Part shown: positions 18,729-29,400 of the stretch, piece after piece | Layout: every line of letters starts with the position of its first letter | Position numbering within the stretch: the stretch's first letter is position 1 | DNA from: Gimesia aquarii | Lineage (GTDB): Bacteria > Planctomycetota > Planctomycetia > Planctomycetales > Planctomycetaceae | DNA length: 64,000 nucleotides | Reading direction: 5' to 3' | Assembly: GCF_007748195.1 (NCBI RefSeq) | Contig: NZ_CP037920.1 | Coordinates: 5,423,800-5,487,799 of the forward strand | The notes under the pieces: model-generated | The model's input: only the letters and a program-made list of their open reading frames with translations | Database searches by the model: none | Told to the model about the DNA's origin: nothing | Translations under genes and position numbers: made by a program

Positions 18729-18756
18729 TTGAATTGCCGAAACTATTTTCTATCCT
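18729..18756 (+). promoter_or_regulatory. Possible sigma70-type promoter for the alanine tRNA
   Basis: TTGAAT (18729-18734) and TATCCT (18751-18756) are separated by 16 bases and lie 34 bases before the tRNA 5' end, leaving room for a short leader. Match to consensus is moderate, and position relative to the tRNA is the main support. Confidence 0.35.
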
Positions 18757-18790
18757 TACATTTACGTTAGGGAAGTTTCTACCTCGCTTA

Positions 18791-18863
18791 GGGGGATTAG
18801 CTCAGTTGGGAGAGCGTTTGGCTGGCAGCCAAAAGGTCACCGGTTCGAGCCCGGTATCCTCCA
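18791..18863 (+). tRNA. tRNA-Ala (anticodon GGC)
   Basis: A 73-base cloverleaf folds by inspection. The acceptor stem is GGGGGAT with ATCCTCC, including the G3-U70 wobble pair that specifies alanine. The D arm is GCTC...GAGC. The anticodon arm is TTTGG-CTGGCAG-CCAAA, giving anticodon GGC (reads GCC/GCT). The T arm is ACCGG-TTCGAGC-CCGGT. The discriminator base is A, and the 3' CCA is not encoded, so it must be added by the nucleotidyltransferase. Confidence 0.97.
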
Positions 18864-18867
18864 TTTC

Positions 18868-18900
18868 AAGCTTACTGTTGTCTTAACAGTAAGCTTTTTT
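18868..18900 (+). terminator. Intrinsic terminator after tRNA-Ala
   Basis: A perfect 12-base-pair stem (AAGCTTACTGTT at 18868-18879 with AACAGTAAGCTT at 18885-18896), a five-base loop and a run of T lie directly after the tRNA. Confidence 0.9.
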
Positions 18901-19040
18901 ATTGCCAACTAACAATTTCGTTCCTGGCAGAAATGAAATGAGTTTCTCTCTGATTAATGGAAAACTGGCCTGCATTCCACAAAGAAATACAGGCCAGTCA
19001 ATATCTCAATTGAGAAAAGAGCAGCAGTAGTACCGCTTGT

Positions 19041-19502
19041 TTACTGCGGTTGCTCAATGGGCAGTGGTGGTAGTGAATGATTAAGTTCACATCGCGGGCA
19101 AGGCTCCTCAAGCACTTCCCCTGACCTGCATCTGTCACATGGTTCCTCAACCACTTCGGGCTCCAGTTGAAAATCTTGTGAGTAACTGCCACGATTCAGA
19201 TAATTACAACCATCATATCCCAGAACAGCTTGATTAGGATCATATCGGAAATAAGCAGAGCCTGAATAAAATGCTTTCGGTTTTCCCCAAAAGCCAGTCG
19301 AATAAAATCCGGTATAGGCATAATTCTGATTCAAAGAGGAAATTGCTCTCCCTACATCTGAAAATTCACTCACCACAGCTGTCTGAACATAGCTTAATCC
19401 TACGATCATTCCTAAGACAGCAACAGTTAGAATGATTACTAACTCTGCCGATATGATGAAACCATTTTCATCGTTCCAAAATTGTTTTACGAGATGACTC
19501 AT
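19041..19502 (-). CDS. Flp/type IVb pilin-like protein with C-terminal CxxC pairs
   Basis: This 153-residue protein begins with a short basic/acidic leader (MSHLVKQFWNDENG), then one long hydrophobic helix (FIISAELVIILTVAVLGMIVGL) containing a glutamate, as in Flp-type prepilins where the peptidase cleaves after Gly. Next comes the VVSEFSDVGRAISSLNQNYAYTGF segment, common to a family of small planctomycete proteins. The C-terminal 60 residues are unusual: two CxxC units (CDRC and CPRC, about 15 residues apart) embedded in Glu/Pro-rich sequence could bind one zinc or form disulfides. AGGAG precedes the ATG at 19502. No Tad ATPase, secretin or prepilin peptidase is adjacent. Confidence 0.75.
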   Translation of the reverse strand: MSHLVKQFWNDENGFIISAELVIILTVAVLGMIVGLSYVQTAVVSEFSDVGRAISSLNQNYAYTGFYSTGFWGKPKAFYSGSAYFRYDPNQAVLGYDGCNYLNRGSYSQDFQLEPEVVEEPCDRCRSGEVLEEPCPRCELNHSLPPLPIEQPQ

Positions 19503-20414
19503 CTTAAGCTCCTTTGTTTATTTTGATTAACTTGCGTTTCATAAAATTGAAAATCTTGGATGTTGGAATCGTCTCACGAAATAAATCTGCCTGGAATGAT
19601 TTTCGATCTCATTTCTCAGCCTGCGCCATTTCGTTTCAACGCGATTTTTTTTGACACTGCTGTTTATCATCACAGGGACAGTTCCCTGGAAATTTTCTTC
19701 AACTCGGTTTTGAAATTGCTGATTGGCTAAAGCGGGAAAGGAAAGTTTCTCAGGCTTCCCTTCTCTGGTTATCAAGGCGGAACTCAATACCTCACTCACC
19801 ATAAAAAATCAGGATAAGTAAACCAGAATCTCTTCCCGCTTCAGTCAATCAGTCATCGGTGGTCTCTCAGGTCACCGACTTGTGTAACGGTCTCTCAGGT
19901 CGCCACACACACTCTCTATGCGATGCACTCCTCGGCCAACGTTCATGCCACAGAAGCTGATAATCAAGATTTTGATATAACCGTTAAATCCGGTCTTTTC
20001 GTTAAGTCCGAAATATTCGGTCTGATCAATACAAATCGCAATACACGTGCCACTCCTGCAATTCACACAACAATCAGCACCACCACAATCGCTATAAAGC
20101 TAATAATAGTATCAACTTATAAAACCCCTACAATCATAACTTTTTATTGAGGTCGTTTTCAAAAAACCCCTGGACGTTCGAAATGTTCAAATTGCTTTAC
20201 ACCGGTTTTAACACTTTTGACAAGAATACCAATCGTAGGGATTATGCAGATTATGAAACGAATTGAGCCAAAATGAGAATCACCAGCCTGTCACTGAGAG
20301 TTAGATTTTGACTCAGAGCAGATGAGAGAGAGCAAGCGGGAAGGTATTAGAATGTGAAAGCAGAATTGCTCGCTTGAACTGAATAGAATGAATCTCAAAG
20401 CTGTCTGCAATCCA
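19503..20414. other. Gene-poor region with a short direct repeat
   Basis: About 900 bases separate the Flp-like gene from the terminator of the giant gene. One 87-codon minus-strand frame (19539-19802) is listed separately with low confidence. The 16-base repeat GGTCTCTCAGGTCRCC occurs at 19861-19876 and 19889-19904. The rest is AT-rich and I see no RNA gene in it. Confidence 0.5.
19539..19802 (-). CDS. Doubtful small hypothetical protein
   Basis: An 87-residue frame starts with ATG at 19802 and ends 36 bases before the Flp-like gene on the same strand. The sequence is basic toward the C-terminus (RLRNEIENHSRQIYFVRRF) and has no recognised domain. There is no convincing ribosome-binding site, so it may be non-coding or the remains of a gene. 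Confidence 0.25.
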   Translation of the reverse strand: MVSEVLSSALITREGKPEKLSFPALANQQFQNRVEENFQGTVPVMINSSVKKNRVETKWRRLRNEIENHSRQIYFVRRFQHPRFSIL

Positions 20415-20451
20415 CAAAAAAAGCCCCCTCAAACCGGAGTTTGAGAGGGCT
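20415..20451 (-). terminator. Intrinsic terminator of the giant gene
   Basis: Read on the minus strand, AGCCCTCTCAAAC pairs with GTTTGAGGGGGCT across a four-base loop (one mismatch in 13 pairs) and is followed by seven T. It lies about 20 bases after the stop codon at 20474. Confidence 0.88.
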
Positions 20452-20473
20452 GACGTTTTTCTCAGTCAGACGA

Positions 20474-23400
20474 CTAGTTCAACAGCGGATTGTCGCCATC
20501 AACAATCGAACTGAAGAAGTCATCCACGTCGGACGTGTCGGCCGCTTCTTCGATCACGGGCAGGCGTCTGAGTGACTCACCCAGGGATTCACTCATCAGG
20601 TCGTGACCCGCTTCCTCCGCATCCAGGTCGGCATAACCCAGGGTGTGACCGAATTCGTGCAGGACCACAGTCAACAGATCCATGCGACCAAAGGCATCAC
20701 TCTCTTCGTTCGCACTCAGGCCGCCATCGGCGTCTTCTGTGAACTCACTGTGATCAAAGGGTGTGTCATCCACGAACCAGCCATGACCGGCGGCATTGAT
20801 GTCGATCATGATCGTCGTACTCGTGGCACCCCCCAGCATCGTGTCCGGCAGATCGGCCAGTACAAAGCTGATCGACTGCAGTCGCTCCAGCTCAGCGGCA
20901 GAAATCCCCGTAGCCGTCCAGTAGCTCAACGCCGCATCACGTACCGAATTCAAATCGGCCTGCGTCAGCACAGGGGCTCCCGAGTTGGCCACACTACTGG
21001 TGGCTTGAAGCGGTCCCGTACGTTCAATGCGAATCGCATCGGCCAGAATCGAACCATCCACGGCCGTATCGTTCAGGGTCACGGTAATCGAACCACCGGC
21101 ACCGATGGTCACGGTTCCCAGGATCTCCCAGTTCGAACCCTCGGCGTTAAAGTCATTCGGGTCGATACGCTGATTGATGGCAATCGCTCCGCCACCGACT
21201 CCCGAACTGGTCACGTTATAGTCTACACCCGTGTCACGCAGTGGATGACCGTCCCAGGTCGCTGAGACCTGATACGTGCCGGCCACTAAACCGGTGAAGT
21301 TCCAACTTGCCGTACCGGTCTGCCCGATATTCATTTTCTGAGAATCAAAACCACGGTATGCCACAGCCCCCGATGCGAAGTAGTCGCCTCCGCTCGTGAA
21401 GCCGGCATCTCCATCGTCAATGATCAGTGAATTGACCGCAGTCGCCGAGACAGTAAAGCTGAAGGGATTCTCATCCGCATCATCGTTGGCAATGGTCAAG
21501 GCACCCGATGTCGAAGTCGCTCCATTGAACTCCAGTTCAAACGTCGTCGACTGACCGGCGGCCAGAGCCGTCGTGCCCAACGGGGTCGAAACCACAAAAC
21601 CGGCAGGTGGAGTGATGGCTCCTAAATTCAGTGTCGCGGTTCCGGTATTGGTAATCGTAAATGTCTGGAACAACGAACTACCGAAGTTGGAGGTGCCCAG
21701 ATCCACACTGCTGGCACCACTGGTCAGATTCGTGGCACCGGCCCGCACTTCAATTTCCGGAGCGGTCAGACCGACGGGAATCAATTCCAGTCGCATGGCG
21801 TCCGCGGCCAGATGACCCGTGGCACCATCATCGCTCATCGTGACCGTCAGGGTGCCACCGGCGGCAACCTGGAAGTTGCCCAGTTCTTCCCAGTTCGTGC
21901 CGTCGGCACTGAAGTCGTTCGGAGCAAACCGCTGATCCAGGCTGACCGTAATCGGACCACCGACAATCCCTGAGATCGTGATCTGGGCATTCGGAGCCAG
22001 ATTACTGTGCTGGAACCAGTGGCTGGCAACCTGATAGGTGCCCGCGCCCAGATTGGTGAACTGCCAGGTCGCTGTATTGACGCCCGGCAAATCGCCGCCA
22101 ATCAGTAAGTCCTGGTCATCCTGGAAGTAGTCGATGTAGGCCACCTGGGCGGTTCTGGTCTCCCAGGGATCACCCGTGTTGGTGTAATCCAGGTCGCCGT
22201 TGTCCACAATCATCGAAGCCGAAGCCGATCCGGAAACCATGAAGTTAAACGGATTCGCATCGGTCGAATCCACGCCAAAGGAGACCATGCCCCCAAAGCT
22301 GCCCGACGTGGCGGCGTTCATCTGCAGACTGAAGGTCGTGGAAGCACCCGGAGGCAGATTGGTATTACCCGGAGGGGCCACCATGCTGAAGCCGGCCGGA
22401 ATACTGATGGGGCCCAGAGCCATGTTGCGTTCACCAAAGTTCGTAATCGTAAACGTGCGGATGACCGGAGCCCCCACAATCGTTTCTTCGAAATCAACGG
22501 CGCCCCCGTCTGCAACTTCCTGTGTGTCCAGGCCACTGCCGACTTCCACAACGATCACCGGATCCACGACACGGTAAATTCGGATTTGATCCGCATACAC
22601 GATGCCGTCCGCATTATCGCTCAGTTGCACACTCAGCGTGTTACTGGTGATCTGCACCGGATCGCCGATGAACTCCCAGAGGATTCCGTCATCCAGGAAG
22701 TCATCGCTGCTCGTCCGCTGGTCTACAGCGACCGTGGTCACAGTCGCACCGTTATCAAAGATCGTATAGGGAGCATTCGAAGCAGCCCCCACCCCATTGG
22801 TGGTAATGTTAGGATTCACGTACCAGTTCGCGACCACCTGATAACGGCCCGGTTCCACATCGAAGGTCCAGGTCGCCGCATTGGCGCCTGTGCCTCCCTG
22901 GAAGAAGTCGCCCGCATACAGAAACTCCGGATCGAGCTGACTACCTGTTTCCAGCTCATTCCAGGTTCCCACAGTGGAGAAGTCCGCATCGTTGACACCC
23001 ACGGTGGAGGGGCCCGCTTCCCCCATCACGGTGAAGTTATAAGGATTTTCGTCTTCATCACCGGTTGTGAAGGAGATCTGACCGAAGGTCGAACCTGTGG
23101 TGCCCCCGTCAAACTGGATGGTAAAGGTCACCGAAGACCCGCCATTGATCGTCACCGGTGTGGTGTCGGTCCCGAAGGGAGAGGCCGGATCAATGCTGAA
23201 ACCGGGCGGAAACTCGATCAGGCCGGTAACATCCACGGGATCGGCTGACAGGTTCGTCACGGTAAAGGTCTTGATGATTGGAATGCCCGGCAGCGTACTG
23301 CCGAAGTCGACCACGCCGGTGTCGTCTTCCACGACGTCCCCGTCCACGGTCACCTGAATATCAGGTTCCGGCAGATATTCGATGCGGACCGCATCGGCAA

Positions 23401-26400
23401 TCACACCGTTGGAGAGCGTGAAGTGGTCGCGGGGGAAACTGTTGGCATCGTTGGTCAGTTCCACAGTCAGTGTCCCGCCGATCACGGAGAAGGAGACATC
23501 CAGATCGAACCATTGCACACCGTTGGCGTCGACAAAGCTCGACGGGGCAACCGTCTGATCCACGTCGATCGGACCCCCTCCGTTCAGAGTGAAAGGTGCA
23601 TCGTCCACACGGTTGGTGGCCGTTGGTGTGGTCGACCAGGTGGTGGAGACCCGGTAGTTTCCATCGGCCAGACCGGTAAAGGTCCAGGTTGCGGTTTCCG
23701 CCCCCGGTTGCGGTGTACTGCCCGGTTGATTGGGGACCGCACCCGAGACATCGCCTTCAAACCCACCGGCCCCGTTATTGACCGCATCCGGGAAGCTCAC
23801 AAAACCGGCTGTGGCGGAGAAATCGGTATCCCCGTCATCGATGATGATCACATTCGAAACCGAACCCTGTAACAGGATGTTGAAGGTCTCTTCATCCACA
23901 TCATCGGTGGTAAAGGAGAAGATGCCCGAACGGTCGCCGAAGGTATTCGAATCCATGGTCAGTGTGAACTGAATCGTATTACCGGGAGCAATCGCCTGAT
24001 TGACCAGGTTGGTTGTGAAGCCGGCTGGCACCACAATGTTGCTGATATTCAGCGGTGCACTACCCTGGTTCGTGATTTCAAAGGTGCGGACCGCATCGGT
24101 CAACAGTTCGGTGGCACCGAAGTTGATGCCCCCCTGATGACCGTCCATGATGATCGTCGGCGGGACCGGTGCATCGGTGATATCGCGTAGTTCGATTTCG
24201 GGTCCGGCAGAGACACGTTCGATGCGGATCGCATCGGCGGTGATGCGGCCATTGGCCAGATTGGTCAGCATGACGGTCAACGTCCGGCTGTTGATTGTAA
24301 ATACACCCAGGTTTTCCCAGACCGTGCCATCAGCGGTGAAGTCATCCGGCTCGAGTTGCTGGTTGAGATCGATGGTTCCCAGATCGACGGCGGCGGTACC
24401 GATGTCGGTGCGGGCGCCATCGAAGATCGTATACGGGGCATCCGTGGCCGCCTGTCCGACGACCGTGGGATTGGTGGAAACGGGCCAGGTGACCGAAATC
24501 CGATAGTCACCCGGTGTCAAACCATAGAATTCCCAGAAGGCCTGCGCGGGTCCGTTACCGATCGGAGATTCCTCACGTACCGAATGCACGTCATCTCCAA
24601 AACCGATACCATTCGTAATCGCGGCCGTACCCCCCGGATGGAAGGGCCAGTCGCCCCCAAGTGAGAAGCCGAGGTCGCCGTCATCGACAATGAAGGCGGG
24701 GGTGTCTTCGAAGGGGCGTACGTTTTCAAAGTTCAGGTATTGCACGGTGCCCACCCCGTCGGCGGTCAGGGAGAAACCGGTGTCGATCACTTCCTGGCCT
24801 TTGGCGTCGAAGTCGAGTACATCAATGCCCCCGCGGCCGTCAGCCGAACGCAGCACCGGAGGTCCGTCGATCGGGAAGTTGCCATCCTGCGAGAGTGGAT
24901 CGATGAAGATAATATCATTGAACTCACTGCCCACGATGTTTTCCATGAAGCTGGGGTTCGTGTCGGGCTGTTGAGGTTGAATCTGTCTTAGTTCAATGGT
25001 GTTACCACCGAAGACATCCTGTGGGGTGTTGATGATGTCGACATCGAAGAGAATGCCCTGGCTGGCGAAGCGGAAGTCGATCGTGTCGTTACCGTGGATG
25101 TCGGTGATCACATCCTGGCTGCCGCCAGCCCCCGGTTCCATCAGGAAGACATCGTTGCCCCCGTTTTCACTGCCAACGCCGTTGCCGCCACCGTCCAGGT
25201 TGTCGCTGCCGAAGCCGTCACCGAGGATGTTGTCATCGTTGTCGCCGGTAATATTGTCGTTGCCATTTCCACCGAAGACGTTTTCGATGCTGTTGTCGTC
25301 ATCGCCGCCACCGGTGCCTGCGACTAAGCCACCACCGATGTTGGTCGCGGTGCCCGCAAACAGGTCGACGGTGACGCCGGTTGTAAAGTCGCGGTAGTCC
25401 AGGCTGTCGTTACCGAGGGCCCCGTCGAGCGTACCGGTCAGACCAGCGCCATCACTTACATCGAAGCGATCCTGCTGGTTACCACCGATCAGGTTTTCGA
25501 ACATAGTGAAGTCAATTCGCTGTTCGGGTGGTGTGGCGATTGCATCTCCGGCTGTGGTCGGACGACCGTTCATCAGATTGGGACGATCGGCAATCAGGAA
25601 ACCTTCGTCAGTACCGGTAATGCCCCAGTAGTTATTCAGGTTTGGACCTTCCAGAATATCGTTGCCCAGGCTGCCGATCAGATCGTCGATATTATCAAAG
25701 CCGAGGCTGGCCACACCGGTACCCAGGATGCTGCCGTTGTTTTCACGGCCCTGGAAACCATCGATGGTGCCCAGCCCTGACAGGGCGATATGCACGGCGT
25801 TGCTGTAAGCATTGTAGTTGAGGGTGTCTGCATCGCCACCCCCGTCAATGAACCCGTTGAGTACATTGCTGCCCAGGAAGATAAAGAAATCTTCCCCGGC
25901 ATCCCCGTTCAAACGCGTATCGACGCTGGCAGGCGTGGTGTTGAATAAAAAGAAATCATCATCGCCGTTAAAGCCGTTGAGGATCACGTTATTCAGGTCT
26001 TCTGGTGTGGTCATGTTGACTTCAACAACATCATTGCCATCGGTGCCCGTCACGTTCAAGTCATCAATATTCACTAACGTCACATCAGTGCCCGCGGCAC
26101 TGGAAAGGCCATCCACGGTCGTCGAAGTGACTTCAAACGTATCCCCCGTGGCATCACCGGAATCAACGATCGTCAGCGTGTCAGTACCGCCTTCACCATC
26201 GACGGTGATATCAGCAAAGATGTTATCGACTGTATTCCCAGCGTCGAAGATCTGAATCTGATCATTGCCCAGACCGGTCAGGATGTTAACATCGGTCACG
26301 CCCGCTGGTGTGGAACGCACACGGATCGTGTCGTTGGCCGTATCATCGGCGGCAAACACATCGTCGGCATCCAGCTCAATCTGGGTGACAGTCGTTGCGG

Positions 26401-29400
26401 AGTCCAATGCGATCAGGTCGATCAGTTCTGCCCCCGTACCGGAAACAACCTGCAGTCCCTGGAAGCCGCTGAAGACCATATTGGTAAAACCACCGTTGGC
26501 CGTGATCTGGGAAACACCATCTCCCGCGGCACCGTCATCGTCGATATTCACAGTTGTGGTCAAGGGAGTCGATGAAGCATCGACCCGCAAGCCACCACCG
26601 GCGCCGTTGATGCCCACACCTTCCACAGCACCAAAGGAAAGTCCCAGATCGATGTCGGTTCCCAATGGGGTCGCTGCGACGATGTTACCACTGCCCAGAC
26701 TGTCAATATTGTCCGAGAAGTAAGCCGCGTTGTGCGCGGTCGTGAAGTTGACGTTGATGGCATCAGTACCATCACCACCATCGTAGTGAATCGTGATGTC
26801 GTCGGCATCGTAGGTGGTCGGATTGAACTGATCTTCCAGCAACGTATCGGCGGCATTGTTCAGATGCGAACCGTTTGAGCCAGGAATCGCAGGTGCCGCC
26901 ACATCGAACAGAGGCAGACCACCCGGTGATTCGTTGATATTGAGTGTTTCGTTGTCGGTCGAACCAATGACGGTGAACGACAGAATGTCGGCGGCGGCGC
27001 CAGAGAAGATATTGCTGGCGTTGACGTCGATCAACAGGTTCGTGCCTGCGGCATCCAGTTGCACGTCAATCGTGTCATCGGCCGCATTCTGGAAACCGGC
27101 GGCAAACATGTCCAATACCAGGTGGAAGGGAGTCCCACCACTGTTGACGTTTTCGATGCTGGTGAAATCCACAGTCTGTTCGAGGTCCGGAGCAACAAAT
27201 CCGAAGGAACCCGAGCCGGGTGCTCCACCCAGTGTGAGGAATGGTGCAGCAGCCAGACCACTGAAGTCGAGGTTAAGTACATCGCCGGGTCCCGGTAATG
27301 TGGGATCGCCACCATTCACCGTGATCGGTGAATCTGCGGTCGGTAGAATGTTGAAGGTATCCGCGTCGTCACCACCATTGATCGTCGTCTGTGTGGCGCT
27401 TACGTTGCCCAGCAGGTCGACTGTCGCACCCGTACCGTCAGTAATCGGATCAATGTTAATCTCAATCGTGCCGAATAAAGCCAGAACGAATCCCCCCAGC
27501 GAGAGCAGGAAGTCATCGCCTGAGTTGAGGATCACATTCGACCCAGTGGATGTCACGGTGATACCACCATTGATGGTGAGATCATCCCCGGGTCCGGCTG
27601 CATCAGTCGCAGTCAGCGTCACATCGCCAGCTCCCGTTACATTGCTGGCCACGGTCAGTGGACTGGCAGCGGACACGTTCACCATTCCCAGACCAGCACT
27701 GACGCCTACCAGACCATCGACGGTACCAATTTCCAAAGCACCCGTATTGCTGATTTGGATATTGCCGTTAGGCGTTGTGGCGGCCAGTGTGCTGACTGCC
27801 GTATCGATATTGGCCGGGCCCCCCGCACCAATATCAGCGAATGCCTCTAATGCAGCTTCGTTACCGGTAATCAACGCAGTTTCGCTGGCCGTATTATCGA
27901 TGATTGCCCCGCTGAGGGACTCCACGAGAACGGTACCACCGCCACTTCGCAGATCGGCAATCCGGGCATCGCCGGTGGAAATCACATCCAGAACACCGCC
28001 CCAGGCATTGACGACTCCGCCTTCTGCCTGCGTGAAGGAACCACCACCAAAACCATCATTGTCAGCGATCAGCGTCACTGCGGCTGCGGAGAAGGTATCA
28101 ATGACCGAAGTCGCTCCCAAAATCAAATCACGATCCGCCAGCAGATCAATGGTTCCGCCGTTGGATTGAATGGTCGCATTGACAGTGATATCAAATCCGG
28201 ATGTGAAACTGATTGGTGAAGCGGCACCAGTGGACTCGATGTTTTCGTCGACTGTTGCAATTCCCCCCACAAACAGAGTAATCGCGTCCGCACCCAAAAT
28301 CCCAAAGAGTCCATCAACAGTTCCAATCGAAATCCCATCGGATTCTGCAATATTTATGACGCCTGCGGTCGAATCAGCGGCCAAAGTATTCACGTCCACT
28401 TCGATCTCGTCGCCTGTACCAATCCCTGTTGATGCTCGCAGGGCCACACGGTCTGCAAAAATCAGAACCTGTTCCGCACCGGTGTTATCGAGAATGGCAC
28501 CATTGTTACTGGTGAGCCGCACCTCATCACCCACAATGATCGATAGATCAATATCACCATCGGCTATCAGATTGGTATCATCAGTGCCTGAGTTCACAAC
28601 GACACCATCCAACATGGTGATCCCACCTGCTGAAGATTCAAGATGAATCAGGCTATCTGTCGTAGTAATATTCTCATCGATTTGTAAATCGGCATCCGTC
28701 GTCAGGGCAAGTACTGATACTGACTGGAGCCCTACCAGACCACTGATCCCTCCGATGGTTAAAGTCGTTCCACTGACGCCGTTGAGATTAATGGCACCTC
28801 CCGCATCAGCTTCGAGATTCGCAACATCAATATCCACCGCATCCACTGCTCCCCCTACGTCAACGGTGGCAGTTAAGATCGCTGTGGCTGTAGTCAAGGC
28901 ATCAGCAGCACTGGATCCACCATCAGTAATTGAACCACCGGAGGCATTGAGGTCTGCGTTACCAGTTGTGATCACATCTTGATCGAGTACCACGTTGCCG
29001 ATGTCTACAGTCAGGTCGCCTGAACCGAGGTCTGTCGCGTTGGTCTGGAAGGTCGCCGTGTCATCGGTGCCTCCGTTCACGGTCAGGTCAGCATCGAAGG
29101 TACTGTCCAGCCCTTCGATATTGACGGCATCCACACCACTACCACCGAATGCTTCGGTATTGATCGTTACGGAATCTGTGGCATTCAAAAAGGCAACAAC
29201 TTCACCGAAGTTATCGGAGTCAATTTGTGAGACACCATCGCCGATAACCCCATCATCGGAGAGCGTGATTGTCTCTGCGCCACCGAGGAAACTGAAAGTA
29301 CGATTGGTAGCGACAATCGTATCGAGAACCGGTTCCAGACCGGTATAGGTAATCGTCGCTACGCCTTCACCATTATAGAATACGCTGCCGTCATTTTCCG

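Noticed and set aside
26856-28169. A 437-codon plus-strand frame inside the giant gene, plus other long antisense frames across 20600-34400
   Set aside because: They lie opposite a repetitive, compositionally biased gene whose codon use leaves the opposite strand open. Their products are Ser/Pro/Val/Thr-rich with no domain or ribosome-binding site.
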